From Streptomyces sp. B3I8 (GTDB lineage Bacteria; Actinomycetota; Actinomycetes; Streptomycetales; Streptomycetaceae), in the NCBI RefSeq assembly GCF_030816915.1, contig NZ_JAUSYN010000002.1, forward strand, positions 1,625,501 to 1,689,500: a stretch of DNA of 64,000 bases, read 5' to 3'. The stretch's first letter is position 1. Each line of letters starts with the position of its first letter. A program made the translations under genes and the position numbers. The notes below the pieces were generated by a model that made no database searches, had not been told where the DNA came from, and saw nothing but the letters and a program-made list of their open reading frames with translations. This document shows positions 1 through 7,810 of the stretch, one piece after another.

Positions 1-47
1 AGGTATCCGGCGTCCACCAGGACGATGCAGCGGTCCACGCGGTCCAC
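1..47 (-). CDS. NYN-domain protein, N-terminal fragment cut by the window edge
   Basis: Only the first 15 or so codons are present. Reading leftward from a GTG at 47 the peptide is MDRVDRCIVLVDAGYL. A short hydrophobic strand ending in VDAGYL is the typical opening of NYN (PIN-like, LabA/Limkain type) domains, where the Asp is the first metal-binding residue of a putative ribonuclease site. A purine-rich GGAAAGAGG stretch precedes the start; a second GTG at 38 would also be well spaced. The gene is divergent from the small plus-strand gene at 261. The family call rests on one motif, so it is provisional. Confidence 0.6.
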   Translation of the reverse strand, partial: MDRVDRCIVLVDAGY

Positions 48-260
48 CTCTTTCCGGGAGGTTTGCTTCGGGCTTCCTTCGAGTCTGCCCGACGGCAACG
101 GGGTTAACGGTCCGAACTCGATCTTCGGCGTGGCGCACGGGCGGGTGTGCCGCCAGCCACCTTGTCACACACGGTAATTGTCCGGAATGCGTTCTTTGTG
201 TGCCTGTGTGAGTCTGATCCCGTCCCTGGCCCCCAGATCCCTTTCAGGAGGCGAATCACC

Positions 261-455
261 ATGGCCAAGAACAAGAACCAGAACCGTAAGCAGCAGAAGA
301 ACAACGGTCCGCAGAACCGCTCCGCCCAGGGCGAGCACGCCCAGGAACAGGCGCACCGGCCCGAACGGGAGGCGCAGGCCGCCTCGATAGCCCCGGCGGA
401 TGCGGGCCCGGCCCAGGCCGGCCGCAAGCAGCGGAAGAGCTTCGGTCACAACTGA
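261..455 (+). CDS. small Asn/Gln/Lys-rich hydrophilic protein (64 aa)
   Basis: A 64-residue protein starting MAKNKNQNRKQQKNNG, preceded by a good ribosome site (TCAGGAGG, 9 nt before ATG). It has no hydrophobic segment and no cysteine. The N-terminal third is basic and amide-rich, the middle is Glu/Gln/Ala-rich, and the end is basic (RKQRKSFGHN). Composition is that of an intrinsically disordered, possibly nucleic-acid-binding protein. I know no function. A strong hairpin closes the transcript 16 nt after the stop, which supports its being a real expressed gene. It converges on dnaE. Confidence 0.7.
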   Translation: MAKNKNQNRKQQKNNGPQNRSAQGEHAQEQAHRPEREAQAASIAPADAGPAQAGRKQRKSFGHN

Positions 456-470
456 GGCCGGGCGTACCAA

Positions 471-502
471 GAGGGGCGCATCCCGTGCGGGATGCGCCCC
501 TC
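471..502. terminator. perfect 15-bp hairpin between convergent genes
   Basis: Left arm GAGGGGCGCATCCCG at 471-485 and its exact complement at 488-502 leave a 2-nt apex (in practice a GTGC tetraloop). No U-tract follows, which is normal for GC-rich actinomycetes. It lies between the 64-aa gene (plus) and dnaE (minus), so it could stop transcription from both sides. Confidence 0.75.
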
Positions 503-626
503 GCGTGCATCTGTGCGCGCCGATCTACGGTCCGGTGCCCACCCGGATCTCCACCGGGCGTTCACCCCGGCCCCTCAACCCGGACCCGGGCCCCGGTCCC
601 TCGACCCCGTACCGCGCCCCGGTCCG

Positions 627-3600
627 TCAACCCGCCAGGCAGGACGGGCCGAGCAGCACCTTGAGGTCGCCGAAGAGCGCGGGGTCCGGCTTCACCCGGT
701 GTCGGTCGAGCCGGAGGACCGTGGTCTTGCGGGGCCCCTGGAGCTTGATCCGCACCTCGCTGTCGCCCCTGTGGTGACTGAGGATCTCGCCGAGGCGGCT
801 GACCATGGGCGGAGTGACCCTGGTGGCAGGGATGGTGAGCACCACAGGCGCGTTGGCGCCCGCGTTGGACAGATCGGGCACCTGGAGCTCCATCGCGACC
901 AGCCGCGGCACGTCCTCCCGCTTGTCGAGCCGGCCCTTGACGAACACCACGGCGTCCTCGACCAGTTGTGTCGACACGAGCTGGTACGTCGCCGGGAAGA
1001 ACATGCACTCCAGCGAGCCGGCGAGATCCTCGACGGTGGCGATCGCCCAGGCGTTGCCCTGCTTGGTCATCTTGCGCTGCAGTCCGGAGATGATGCCGCC
1101 GATGGTGACGACCGCGCCGTCCCCGAAGTCACCGCCGGTGAGCTGGGCGATGCCCGCGTCGGCCTTGTCGGACAGCACGTGCTCCAGACCGAAGAGCGGG
1201 TGGTCGGAGACGTAGAGGCCGAGCATCTCCCGCTCCTGGGCGAGCAGATACGTCTTGTCCCACTCGTCGGGCGAGAACTCCACGTCGAGTCCGAAGCCCG
1301 GCTCGGTCGTGTCGCCGTCGCCCATGCCGCCGAAGAGGTCGAACTGGCCCTCGGCCTCCTTGCGCTTGACCGCGACCACGTTGTCGATCATCGGCTCGTA
1401 CTGGGCGGTGAGCCCCTTGCGGGTGTGCCCCATGGAGTCGAAGGCGCCCGCCTTGATGAGCGATTCCGTGGTCCGCTTGTTGCAGACGACGGCCTCGACC
1501 TTGTCCAGGTAGTCCGGGAAGGAGGCGAACTTTCCCTTCGCCTTGCGGGACCTGATGATCGAATCGACCACGTTGGTGCCGACGTTGCGTACCGCGGACA
1601 GGCCGAAGAGGATGACGTCGTCACCCTGGGCTGCGAAGTTCGACTCCGACTCGTTGACGTTGGGCGGGAGCACCTTGATGCCCATGCGACGGCACTCGTT
1701 GAGGTAGACGGCCGACTTGTCCTTGTCGTCCTTGACCGAGGTGAGCAGTCCGGCCATGTACTCGGCCGGATAGTTGGCCTTGAGGTAGGCGGTCCAGTAC
1801 GAGACCAGGCCGTACGCGGCGGAGTGCGCCTTGTTGAAGGCGTAGCCGGCGAAGGGGACCAGGACGTCCCACAGGGCCTGGATCGCCTCGTCGCTGTAGC
1901 CGTTCTTCTTGGCGCCCGCCTGGAAGATGGTGAAGTTCTTCGCCAGCTCGTCGGCCTTCTTCTTGCCCATGACGCGGCGCAGGATGTCGGCCTCGCCGAG
2001 CGAGTAGCCGGCGATGATCTGGGCGGCCTTCTGCACCTGCTCCTGATAGACGATCAGGCCGTAGGTGACGTCCAGGACCTCCTTGAGCGGGGCCTCCAGC
2101 TCGGGGTGGATCGGGGTGATCTCCTGCAGGCCGTTCTTGCGCAGCGCGTAGTTGGTGTGCGAGTCCATGCCCATGGGGCCGGGCCGGTACAGCGCGGAGA
2201 CGGCGGAGATGTCCTCGAAGTTGTCGGGCTTCATCAGGCGCAGCAGTGAGCGCATGGGGCCGCCGTCGAACTGGAAGACGCCGAGGGTGTCGCCGCGCTG
2301 GAGCAGTTCGAAGGTCTTGGGGTCGTCCAGCGGCAGCGACAGCAGGTCGATGTCGAGGCCCTTGTTGGACTTCACCATCTTGACGGCGTCGTCCATGATC
2401 GTCAGGTTGCGCAGGCCGAGGAAGTCCATCTTCAGCAGGCCGAGCGACTCGCAGCTCGGGTAGTCCCACTGTGTGATGGTCACGCCGTCGGTGTGCCGGA
2501 CCCAGACGGGCACGTGCTCGGTGATGGTCTCGCTGGACATGATCACGCCGGCCGCGTGCACGCCCATCTGCCGGACCAGTCCCTCGACGCCCTTGGCGGT
2601 GTCGATGACCTTCTTCACGTCCGGTTCGTTCTCGTACATCGCGCGGACCTCGCCGGCCTCGCTGTAGCGCGGGTGCGAGGGGTCGGTGATGCCGTTGAGG
2701 TCGATGCCCTTGCCGAGGACGTCGGCGGGCATCGCCTTGGTGACGCGGTCGCCCATCGCGTACGGGTAGCCCAGCACGCGCGCGGAGTCCTTGATGGCGT
2801 TCTTGGCCTTGATCTTGCCGTAGGTGCCGATCATGGCGACCTTGTCGGCGCCGTACTTCTCGGTGACGTACCTGATGACCTCGACGCGCCTGCGCTCGTC
2901 GAAGTCGATGTCGACGTCGGGCATGGAGACGCGCTCGGGGTTGAGGAAGCGCTCGAAGATCAGGCCGTGCGGGATCGGGTCGAGGTCGGTGATGCCCATG
3001 GCGTAGGCGACGATCGAGCCGGCCGCGGAGCCTCGGCCGGGGCCCACCGCGATGCCGTTGTTCTTGGCCCACATGATGAAGTCGGCGACCACGAGGAAGT
3101 AGCCCGGGAACCCCATCTGGATGATGACGTCCATCTCGTACTCGACCTGCTTCTGGCGGTCCTCGGGGATGCCGCCGGGGAAGCGGCGCTCCATGCCGCG
3201 GCGCACCTCCTCCTTGAACCAGGTGACCTCGGTGTAGCCCTCGGGGATGTCGAACTTGGGCATCAGGTCGCGCTTTTCGAACATGCCCGTGGTGTCGACC
3301 TGCTCGGCCACCAGGAGCGTGTTGCGGCAGCCCTCCTGCCAGGCGTCCGAGGAGTCGATGGCGTACATCTCGTCCGCGGACTTCAGGTAGTAGCCGGTGC
3401 CGTCGAACTTGAAGCGGTCGGGGTCGGAGAGGTTCTTGCCGGTCTGGATGCACAGCAGGGCGTCGTGGGCGCTCGCCTCGTGCGCGTACGTGTAGTGCGA
3501 GTCGTTGGTGACCAGCGGCGGGATGCCGAGCTTCCTGCCGATCTCCAGCAGGCCGTCGCGGACCCGGTGCTCGATGTCGATGCCGTGGTCCATCAGCTCC

Positions 3601-4163
3601 AGGAAGTAGCGGTCCTTGCCGAAGATGTCCTGGTACTCGGCGGCCGACTTCAGCGCCTCGTCGAACTGCCCTAGGCGGAGCCTGGTCTGCAGTTCGCCCG
3701 AGGGGCAGCCGGTGGAGGCGATCAGCCCCTCGGACCACTGGGAGATGGTCTCCTTGTCCATGCGGGGCCACTTCTGCAACCAGCCCTCGGCGTAGGCGTC
3801 GGAGGAGAGCCGGAAGAGGTTGTGCAGTCCGGTGGCGTTCGCCGCCCAGATCGTCTTGTGGGTGTAACCACCCGAACCGGACACGTCGTCCCGCTTCTGG
3901 TGCGGCTGGCCCCAGCGGATCTTGCGCTTGTTGCGCCGGGACTCGGGGGCGACGTACGCCTCGATGCCGATGATCGGCGTGACGCCCGCCTTCTTGGCGG
4001 AGTGGAAGAAGTCGTACGCCCCGTGCAGGTTGCCGTGGTCGGACATGGCGATGTGCGTCATGCCCATCTCGTTGCACGCGTCGAACATGTCCTTCAGCCG
4101 CGCGGCACCGTCCAGCATCGAGTACTGGGTGTGGACGTGCAGGTGCGTGAACGGCTTCGACAC
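627..4163 (-). CDS. dnaE: DNA polymerase III alpha subunit (DnaE1 type)
   Basis: Replicative DNA polymerase catalytic subunit, 1178 aa, the normal size for DnaE1. An N-terminal PHP domain opens with HLHVH (His7, 9, 11). The polymerase active site has the PDVDIDFD motif (Asp416, Asp418). The C-terminal part holds the tandem helix-hairpin-helix, OB-fold (about residues 1010-1090) and tail regions expected for the family. The GTG start at 4163 follows GGAGG with 6 nt spacing. It is a single-gene unit: the gene on its 5' side is divergent. The first His residues of the PHP metal site are intact, so exonuclease proofreading through PHP, as known for actinobacterial DnaE1, is possible (inference). 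Confidence 0.97.
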   Translation of the reverse strand: MSKPFTHLHVHTQYSMLDGAARLKDMFDACNEMGMTHIAMSDHGNLHGAYDFFHSAKKAGVTPIIGIEAYVAPESRRNKRKIRWGQPHQKRDDVSGSGGYTHKTIWAANATGLHNLFRLSSDAYAEGWLQKWPRMDKETISQWSEGLIASTGCPSGELQTRLRLGQFDEALKSAAEYQDIFGKDRYFLELMDHGIDIEHRVRDGLLEIGRKLGIPPLVTNDSHYTYAHEASAHDALLCIQTGKNLSDPDRFKFDGTGYYLKSADEMYAIDSSDAWQEGCRNTLLVAEQVDTTGMFEKRDLMPKFDIPEGYTEVTWFKEEVRRGMERRFPGGIPEDRQKQVEYEMDVIIQMGFPGYFLVVADFIMWAKNNGIAVGPGRGSAAGSIVAYAMGITDLDPIPHGLIFERFLNPERVSMPDVDIDFDERRRVEVIRYVTEKYGADKVAMIGTYGKIKAKNAIKDSARVLGYPYAMGDRVTKAMPADVLGKGIDLNGITDPSHPRYSEAGEVRAMYENEPDVKKVIDTAKGVEGLVRQMGVHAAGVIMSSETITEHVPVWVRHTDGVTITQWDYPSCESLGLLKMDFLGLRNLTIMDDAVKMVKSNKGLDIDLLSLPLDDPKTFELLQRGDTLGVFQFDGGPMRSLLRLMKPDNFEDISAVSALYRPGPMGMDSHTNYALRKNGLQEITPIHPELEAPLKEVLDVTYGLIVYQEQVQKAAQIIAGYSLGEADILRRVMGKKKADELAKNFTIFQAGAKKNGYSDEAIQALWDVLVPFAGYAFNKAHSAAYGLVSYWTAYLKANYPAEYMAGLLTSVKDDKDKSAVYLNECRRMGIKVLPPNVNESESNFAAQGDDVILFGLSAVRNVGTNVVDSIIRSRKAKGKFASFPDYLDKVEAVVCNKRTTESLIKAGAFDSMGHTRKGLTAQYEPMIDNVVAVKRKEAEGQFDLFGGMGDGDTTEPGFGLDVEFSPDEWDKTYLLAQEREMLGLYVSDHPLFGLEHVLSDKADAGIAQLTGGDFGDGAVVTIGGIISGLQRKMTKQGNAWAIATVEDLAGSLECMFFPATYQLVSTQLVEDAVVFVKGRLDKREDVPRLVAMELQVPDLSNAGANAPVVLTIPATRVTPPMVSRLGEILSHHRGDSEVRIKLQGPRKTTVLRLDRHRVKPDPALFGDLKVLLGPSCLAG

Positions 4164-4481
4164 GTTCGGCCTCCAGGGGGAAACGCTGGGTGGCGGGCTG
4201 GCGGACAGTCCGGGGGTCAGCTCGGAAGTCTATGCCCCGGCACTGACACCGGCGGGCCCCCTCCGCGTACCTTCGTGCGGGGGAGGCACCGAAGTCCGCG
4301 GCCCCGCGCGTGCGGGGCACGGCAGGCCCGCGCGTGTCGTCCGGGCACCCGGGGCGCGGGCACTTCCGCCGGCCGCCGCGCGTTGGACGGACCGGCGGGG
4401 CCACCGCCCGTCGTCCGGCCCGGCGGACGTCGCTCCCGTCACATCCGTCACGCATCACCCTGCACCTGGAGGCACCCAGCG
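4164..4481. other. 318-bp divergent intergenic region between dnaE and the DUF2252 gene
   Basis: No credible reading frame. On the minus strand TAGACT at 4232-4227 is a good -10 hexamer for dnaE, giving a leader of about 57 nt, but I see no matching -35. A short bulged inverted repeat (CTTCG-TGC / GCAC-CGAAG) lies around 4271-4294. Nothing else stands out. Confidence 0.5.
4227..4232 (-). promoter_or_regulatory. candidate -10 box of dnaE (TAGACT)
   Basis: TAGACT matches the actinomycete TANNNT -10 pattern and would start transcription near 4220. No recognisable -35 lies 16-18 bp upstream, so this is a weak call. Confidence 0.35.
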
Positions 4482-5825
4482 ATGTCGGTCCCGCAGCTCA
4501 CCGCCGAGCACCGCGGCGAGGAGATCCTCGCCGTCTTCGACACCGCCTTCGGCCGGCTCCTGGCCGCCGACCCGGCCGCGTTCCGCGTGAAGTTCCGCAA
4601 GATGGCGGCCTCCGCGTTCGCCTTCTACCGGGGCACGGCGTGCCTCTTCTACCACGACCTGGACGCGGCGGGCGACGGCGACCTCACGGGCCCGTACCTG
4701 GACGAGCGCACCTCCCGGGTGTGGATCCACGGCGACCTGCACGCGGAGAACTTCGGCACGTACATGGACGCCAACGGCCGGCTGATCTTCAATGTGAACG
4801 ACTTCGACGAGGCGTACGTCGGCCCGTTCCTCTGGGACCTCAAGCGGCTGGCGGCCTCGGTCGCCCTGATCGGCTACGCCAAGGCGCTCAGCGACGAGCA
4901 GATCTCCGAGCTGGTCAGGATCTACGCGGGCGCCTACCGGGAGCGGATCCACGCCCTGGCCACCGGCGCCAAGGACGACGAGGTGCCGCCGTTCACCCTG
5001 GACACCGCCCAGGGCCCGCTGCTCGACGCGCTGCGCGACGCCCGCTCGCTGACCCGCTTCGGCCTGCTGGACTCGATGACGGAGATCCGCGACTTCGAAC
5101 GCCGCTTCGCGCCCGACGGCGGCTCCATCGAACTGGACGCCGCCACCCGCTACAAGGTGCTGGCCGCCTTCGACGGCTATCTGGAGACGCTGCCGGAGTC
5201 CTCCCTGACCCGCCCGGACTCCTACCGTGTGAAGGACGTCGTGGGCCGGCGCGGCATCGGCATCGGCTCGGCCGGCCTGCCCTCGTACAACATCCTCCTG
5301 GAGGGCAACAGCGACGCCCTGGAGAACGACGTCGTCATCTACATCAAGCAGGCCCAGATCCCGGCCGTCTCCCGGCACATCACGGACCGGGCGATCCGCG
5401 ACTACTTCCAGCACGAGGGCCACCGCACGGTGATCTCCCAGCGCGCCCTCCAGGCGCACGCCGACCCCTGGCTGGGCTGGACGGAACTGGACGGCGCCGG
5501 GCAGCTCGTCGCCGAGATCTCGCCCTACGCCGTGGACCTGGACTGGGGCGACATCGACGACCCGGAGGAGATCGCCGGCGTCGTCGCCGACCTGGGCCGG
5601 GCCACCGCCACGATGCACGCGGCGGCGGACGACCAGTCCGGCGAGTCCCTGGTGCCGTTCTCCACCGAGCGCGCCATCGACGCCGCGATCGCCGCCTACG
5701 CCGACGACGGCGCGGGCTTCGCCGGCCTCCTGGTGGACTTCGCGCACAGCTACGGCGCACGCGCGCGTGCCGATCACCAGATCTTCGTCGACCTGTTCCG
5801 CAACGGCCGCATCCCCGGCCTCTGA
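4482..5825 (+). CDS. DUF2252 family protein (kinase-like fold, unknown function)
   Basis: A 447-aa soluble protein. The motifs WIHGDLHAENFG (about residues 83-94) and NVNDFDEA (about 105-112) resemble the catalytic HGDLH and metal-binding DFD motifs of aminoglycoside-phosphotransferase-like kinases. These are the hallmark of DUF2252. The start ATG at 4482 follows CTGGAGG with a 10-nt gap. No signal peptide or membrane segment is visible. Substrate is unknown; a phosphotransfer role is inferred from fold motifs only. It is divergent from dnaE and followed by a structured inverted repeat. Confidence 0.8.
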   Translation: MSVPQLTAEHRGEEILAVFDTAFGRLLAADPAAFRVKFRKMAASAFAFYRGTACLFYHDLDAAGDGDLTGPYLDERTSRVWIHGDLHAENFGTYMDANGRLIFNVNDFDEAYVGPFLWDLKRLAASVALIGYAKALSDEQISELVRIYAGAYRERIHALATGAKDDEVPPFTLDTAQGPLLDALRDARSLTRFGLLDSMTEIRDFERRFAPDGGSIELDAATRYKVLAAFDGYLETLPESSLTRPDSYRVKDVVGRRGIGIGSAGLPSYNILLEGNSDALENDVVIYIKQAQIPAVSRHITDRAIRDYFQHEGHRTVISQRALQAHADPWLGWTELDGAGQLVAEISPYAVDLDWGDIDDPEEIAGVVADLGRATATMHAAADDQSGESLVPFSTERAIDAAIAAYADDGAGFAGLLVDFAHSYGARARADHQIFVDLFRNGRIPGL

Positions 5826-5872
5826 CCTCCACCCCCCGACCGGCCACCTCGGCCGGCTTCCGCCCACCACAA

Positions 5873-5919
5873 CGCTCCGGTAACGCACAGCTCCCCTTTA
5901 GGGGCCGCTTACCGGAGCG
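5873..5919. repeat. 11-bp perfect inverted repeat with a nested CCCC-TTTA-GGGG hairpin
   Basis: Arms CGCTCCGGTAA (5873-5883) and TTACCGGAGCG (5909-5919) are exact complements. The 25-nt interior itself folds (CCCC at 5892-5895, TTTA, GGGG at 5900-5903). It lies 48 nt after the DUF2252 stop and 21 nt before the next ATG. It could be a terminator for the upstream gene or an operator or leader structure for the membrane-protein gene. Confidence 0.7.
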
Positions 5920-5940
5920 CATGGGACACTCTCCAGCGCG

Positions 5941-6660
5941 ATGGACATATCAGCGACCCACCTCAGAGCCGTACGCGCGGCGGTGTTCACGGCGCTCGTC
6001 GTGACGCTGGGCACCGCGTCGCACGTGCTGCTGTCCGGGGTCCCGCTGCCGACGGGCACGGTGACGGCGACCGCCGCCGCCGTGTTCGCCGTCGCCTATC
6101 TCCTGGCCGGCCGCGAGCGCGGCTTCGGACGGATCGCGGCGCTGCTGGTCCCGCTGGAACTGGGCGCCGACACGGTCTTCACCACCGGCCAGCACACCTG
6201 CTACGGCCCCGCGGGCGGCCCCGTCACCGGTCCGCTGCGCTCGGTCGGCTGGGACGTGCTGTGCCGCGGCGGCGAGGTGGGCAGCCCGCTCACCCACATG
6301 ACCGGTTCCGGCGCCGCCCGGGTCTCCGCCCTGCTCGCCGACCCGGTCACCGCCTGGCTGCTGCTCGCCGCCCACGTGAGCGTGGGGCTGCTCGCGGCGG
6401 CCTGGCTGCGCCGCGGCGAGCGGGCCCTGGCCCAGCTGCTGCGGGCGGCCGCCGCGGCCTCCTTCCGGCCGCTGCTGCTGGCGGTCGCCGCGGTCACGAT
6501 ACGACGTCGCACGGCGAGCCACTCCGTGCTTCCCGCGCCCCCGGCGGCCCCCGCCCCGCGCACCCGGCTCTTCGCGCACTCCCTGGGCCTTCGGGGCCCG
6601 CCGCACGCCACCGTTCCCGCCTCCGCACTCGCACCCGCGTGCGCGTTCGCCCTCGTCTGA
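5941..6660 (+). CDS. integral membrane protein of unknown function
   Basis: A 239-aa protein with hydrophobic segments around residues 10-32, 38-57, 62-80, 130-152 and 168-187, so four or five membrane spans. A loop between spans three and four contains a conserved-looking pair of cysteines (GQHTCYGP and DVLCRGG). The C-terminal 50 residues are Pro/Ala/Arg-rich. There is no clear Shine-Dalgarno sequence before ATG 5941. About 100 nt downstream lies a membrane-anchored thioredoxin-fold gene in the same direction, so a redox partnership through the two cysteines is possible, but that is inference. I do not recognise a named family. Confidence 0.7.
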   Translation: MDISATHLRAVRAAVFTALVVTLGTASHVLLSGVPLPTGTVTATAAAVFAVAYLLAGRERGFGRIAALLVPLELGADTVFTTGQHTCYGPAGGPVTGPLRSVGWDVLCRGGEVGSPLTHMTGSGAARVSALLADPVTAWLLLAAHVSVGLLAAAWLRRGERALAQLLRAAAAASFRPLLLAVAAVTIRRRTASHSVLPAPPAAPAPRTRLFAHSLGLRGPPHATVPASALAPACAFALV

Positions 6661-6764
6661 GGCACGCGCCCTCGCACGAGGCGGGACGGCACCCGAGCAC
6701 GGCCCCCACCCCGAAGCATCCCGCGCACCCGACCGGTGCGCGCGTTCCCACGGAGATCACCCAC

Positions 6765-7589
6765 ATGAGCAAGCGAAACAGCCCGGCGGCGAAGTCGGCG
6801 GCCCGCGAGCGGCTGCGCCAGGAGCGCGAGCGCCAGGCCAAGCGCGACAAGACCAAGCGGCAGGTCATCGTGGCCGGCTCCATCGTCGCGGTCCTCGCGA
6901 TAGCCGGCGGCATCAGTTACGCGGTCGTGCAGGCCAACAAGCCAGACGGCTGGGAGGCGGTCCGGGACCAGAAGCTCGTCCAGCCCGCCCACACCACCGG
7001 CAAGAACGGCACGACCGTCGTCGTCGGCAAGGACAGCGCGAAGAAGACCCTCACCATGTACGAGGACCCGCGCTGCCCCGTCTGCGCCCAGTTCGAACAG
7101 TCCGTCGGCTCGACGGTCCACAAGGACGTCGACAGCGGCAAGTACAAGATCCAGTACGTCGGTGCCACGTTCATCGACAACAACATCCCGGGAGAGGGCT
7201 CCAAGAACGCCCTCAGCGCGCTGGGCGCCGCGCTGAACGTCAGTCCCGAGGCCTTCCTCGACTACAAGAGCGCGCTCTACTCGACCAAGTACCACCCCGA
7301 GGAGACCGAGGACAAGTTCGCGAAGGACGACTACCTGATCAAGGTCGCGGACACGGTGAAGGAGCTGAAGGGCAACAAGACCTTCCAGAACGCCGTGAAG
7401 AAGGGCACCTACGACAAGTGGGCCCTGGTCATGAGCGACAAGTTCGACGCCGACGGCAAGAAGTACGGCTTCCAGGGCACCCCGACGCTGATGATGGACG
7501 GCAAGATCGTCACCGGCGGCGACGGCAAGAACGCCCCGATGACGACGGCGGACTACAACACCGCGCTCGGCAAGGCGCTCGCGTCCTGA
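6765..7589 (+). CDS. membrane-anchored DsbA-like thioredoxin-fold protein
   Basis: A 274-aa protein. A basic N-terminal region (residues 1-32) is followed by one membrane anchor (about 33-54) and an exported thioredoxin-fold domain. The active-site motif is CPVC (in EDPRCPVCAQFE, about residues 103-114), and a cis-Pro loop is seen at GFQGTPTLMMDG. This is the DsbA_4/Thioredoxin_4 type common in actinomycetes, which oxidises or isomerises disulfides in secreted proteins. The start at 6765 follows CACGGAG. The exact partner is unknown; the preceding membrane protein is a candidate. Confidence 0.85.
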   Translation: MSKRNSPAAKSAARERLRQERERQAKRDKTKRQVIVAGSIVAVLAIAGGISYAVVQANKPDGWEAVRDQKLVQPAHTTGKNGTTVVVGKDSAKKTLTMYEDPRCPVCAQFEQSVGSTVHKDVDSGKYKIQYVGATFIDNNIPGEGSKNALSALGAALNVSPEAFLDYKSALYSTKYHPEETEDKFAKDDYLIKVADTVKELKGNKTFQNAVKKGTYDKWALVMSDKFDADGKKYGFQGTPTLMMDGKIVTGGDGKNAPMTTADYNTALGKALAS

Positions 7590-7590
7590 C

Positions 7591-7710
7591 GCAGGTGGCC
7601 GCGCGGCGTCGACGTTCCTCCGACAGCCGCGCGGCGCCGGTGTTCCTTCCCGACAGCCGCGCGGCTTCGGCGTTCCTTCCCGACAGCCGCGCGGCGCCGG
7701 TGTTCCCGAC
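7591..7710 (+). repeat. 30-bp tandem repeat, three near-perfect copies plus one degenerate
   Basis: Copies lie at 7621-7650, 7651-7680 and 7681-7710, each beginning CGACAGCCGCGCGGC. The third diverges only in its last few bases. A degenerate fourth unit occupies 7591-7620. The array fills most of the gap between the thioredoxin-like gene and the phoD promoter. The period is a multiple of three and the frame is open, but no start or ribosome site makes it coding. Confidence 0.9.
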
Positions 7711-7796
7711 TGCCCCGAGGTGCCGACTTCCGGCGCCGAAGGCCGACAGCGGGCGGGCTTGTGCGAGTTCGTCCCCCGGCGGCCGGTGGCAGTCAC

Positions 7797-7802
7797 TAGC
7801 CT
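7797..7802 (+). promoter_or_regulatory. candidate -10 box of phoD (TAGCCT), leaderless arrangement
   Basis: TAGCCT ends 8 nt before the GTG start at 7811, so transcription would begin at or next to the start codon. There is no Shine-Dalgarno sequence, consistent with a leaderless mRNA. In Streptomyces coelicolor phoD is known to depend on PhoP; I cannot identify a convincing set of 11-bp PHO-box repeats here. Confidence 0.45.
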
Positions 7803-7810
7803 GATCGTCC

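Noticed and set aside
1621..4458. Long open frames antisense to or overlapping dnaE (up to 945 codons), and similar frames opposite ileS, the dcw genes and others.
   Set aside because: They are by-products of high GC, have Arg/Pro/Ala/His-rich sequence without domain motifs, and lie opposite genes with clear family signatures.
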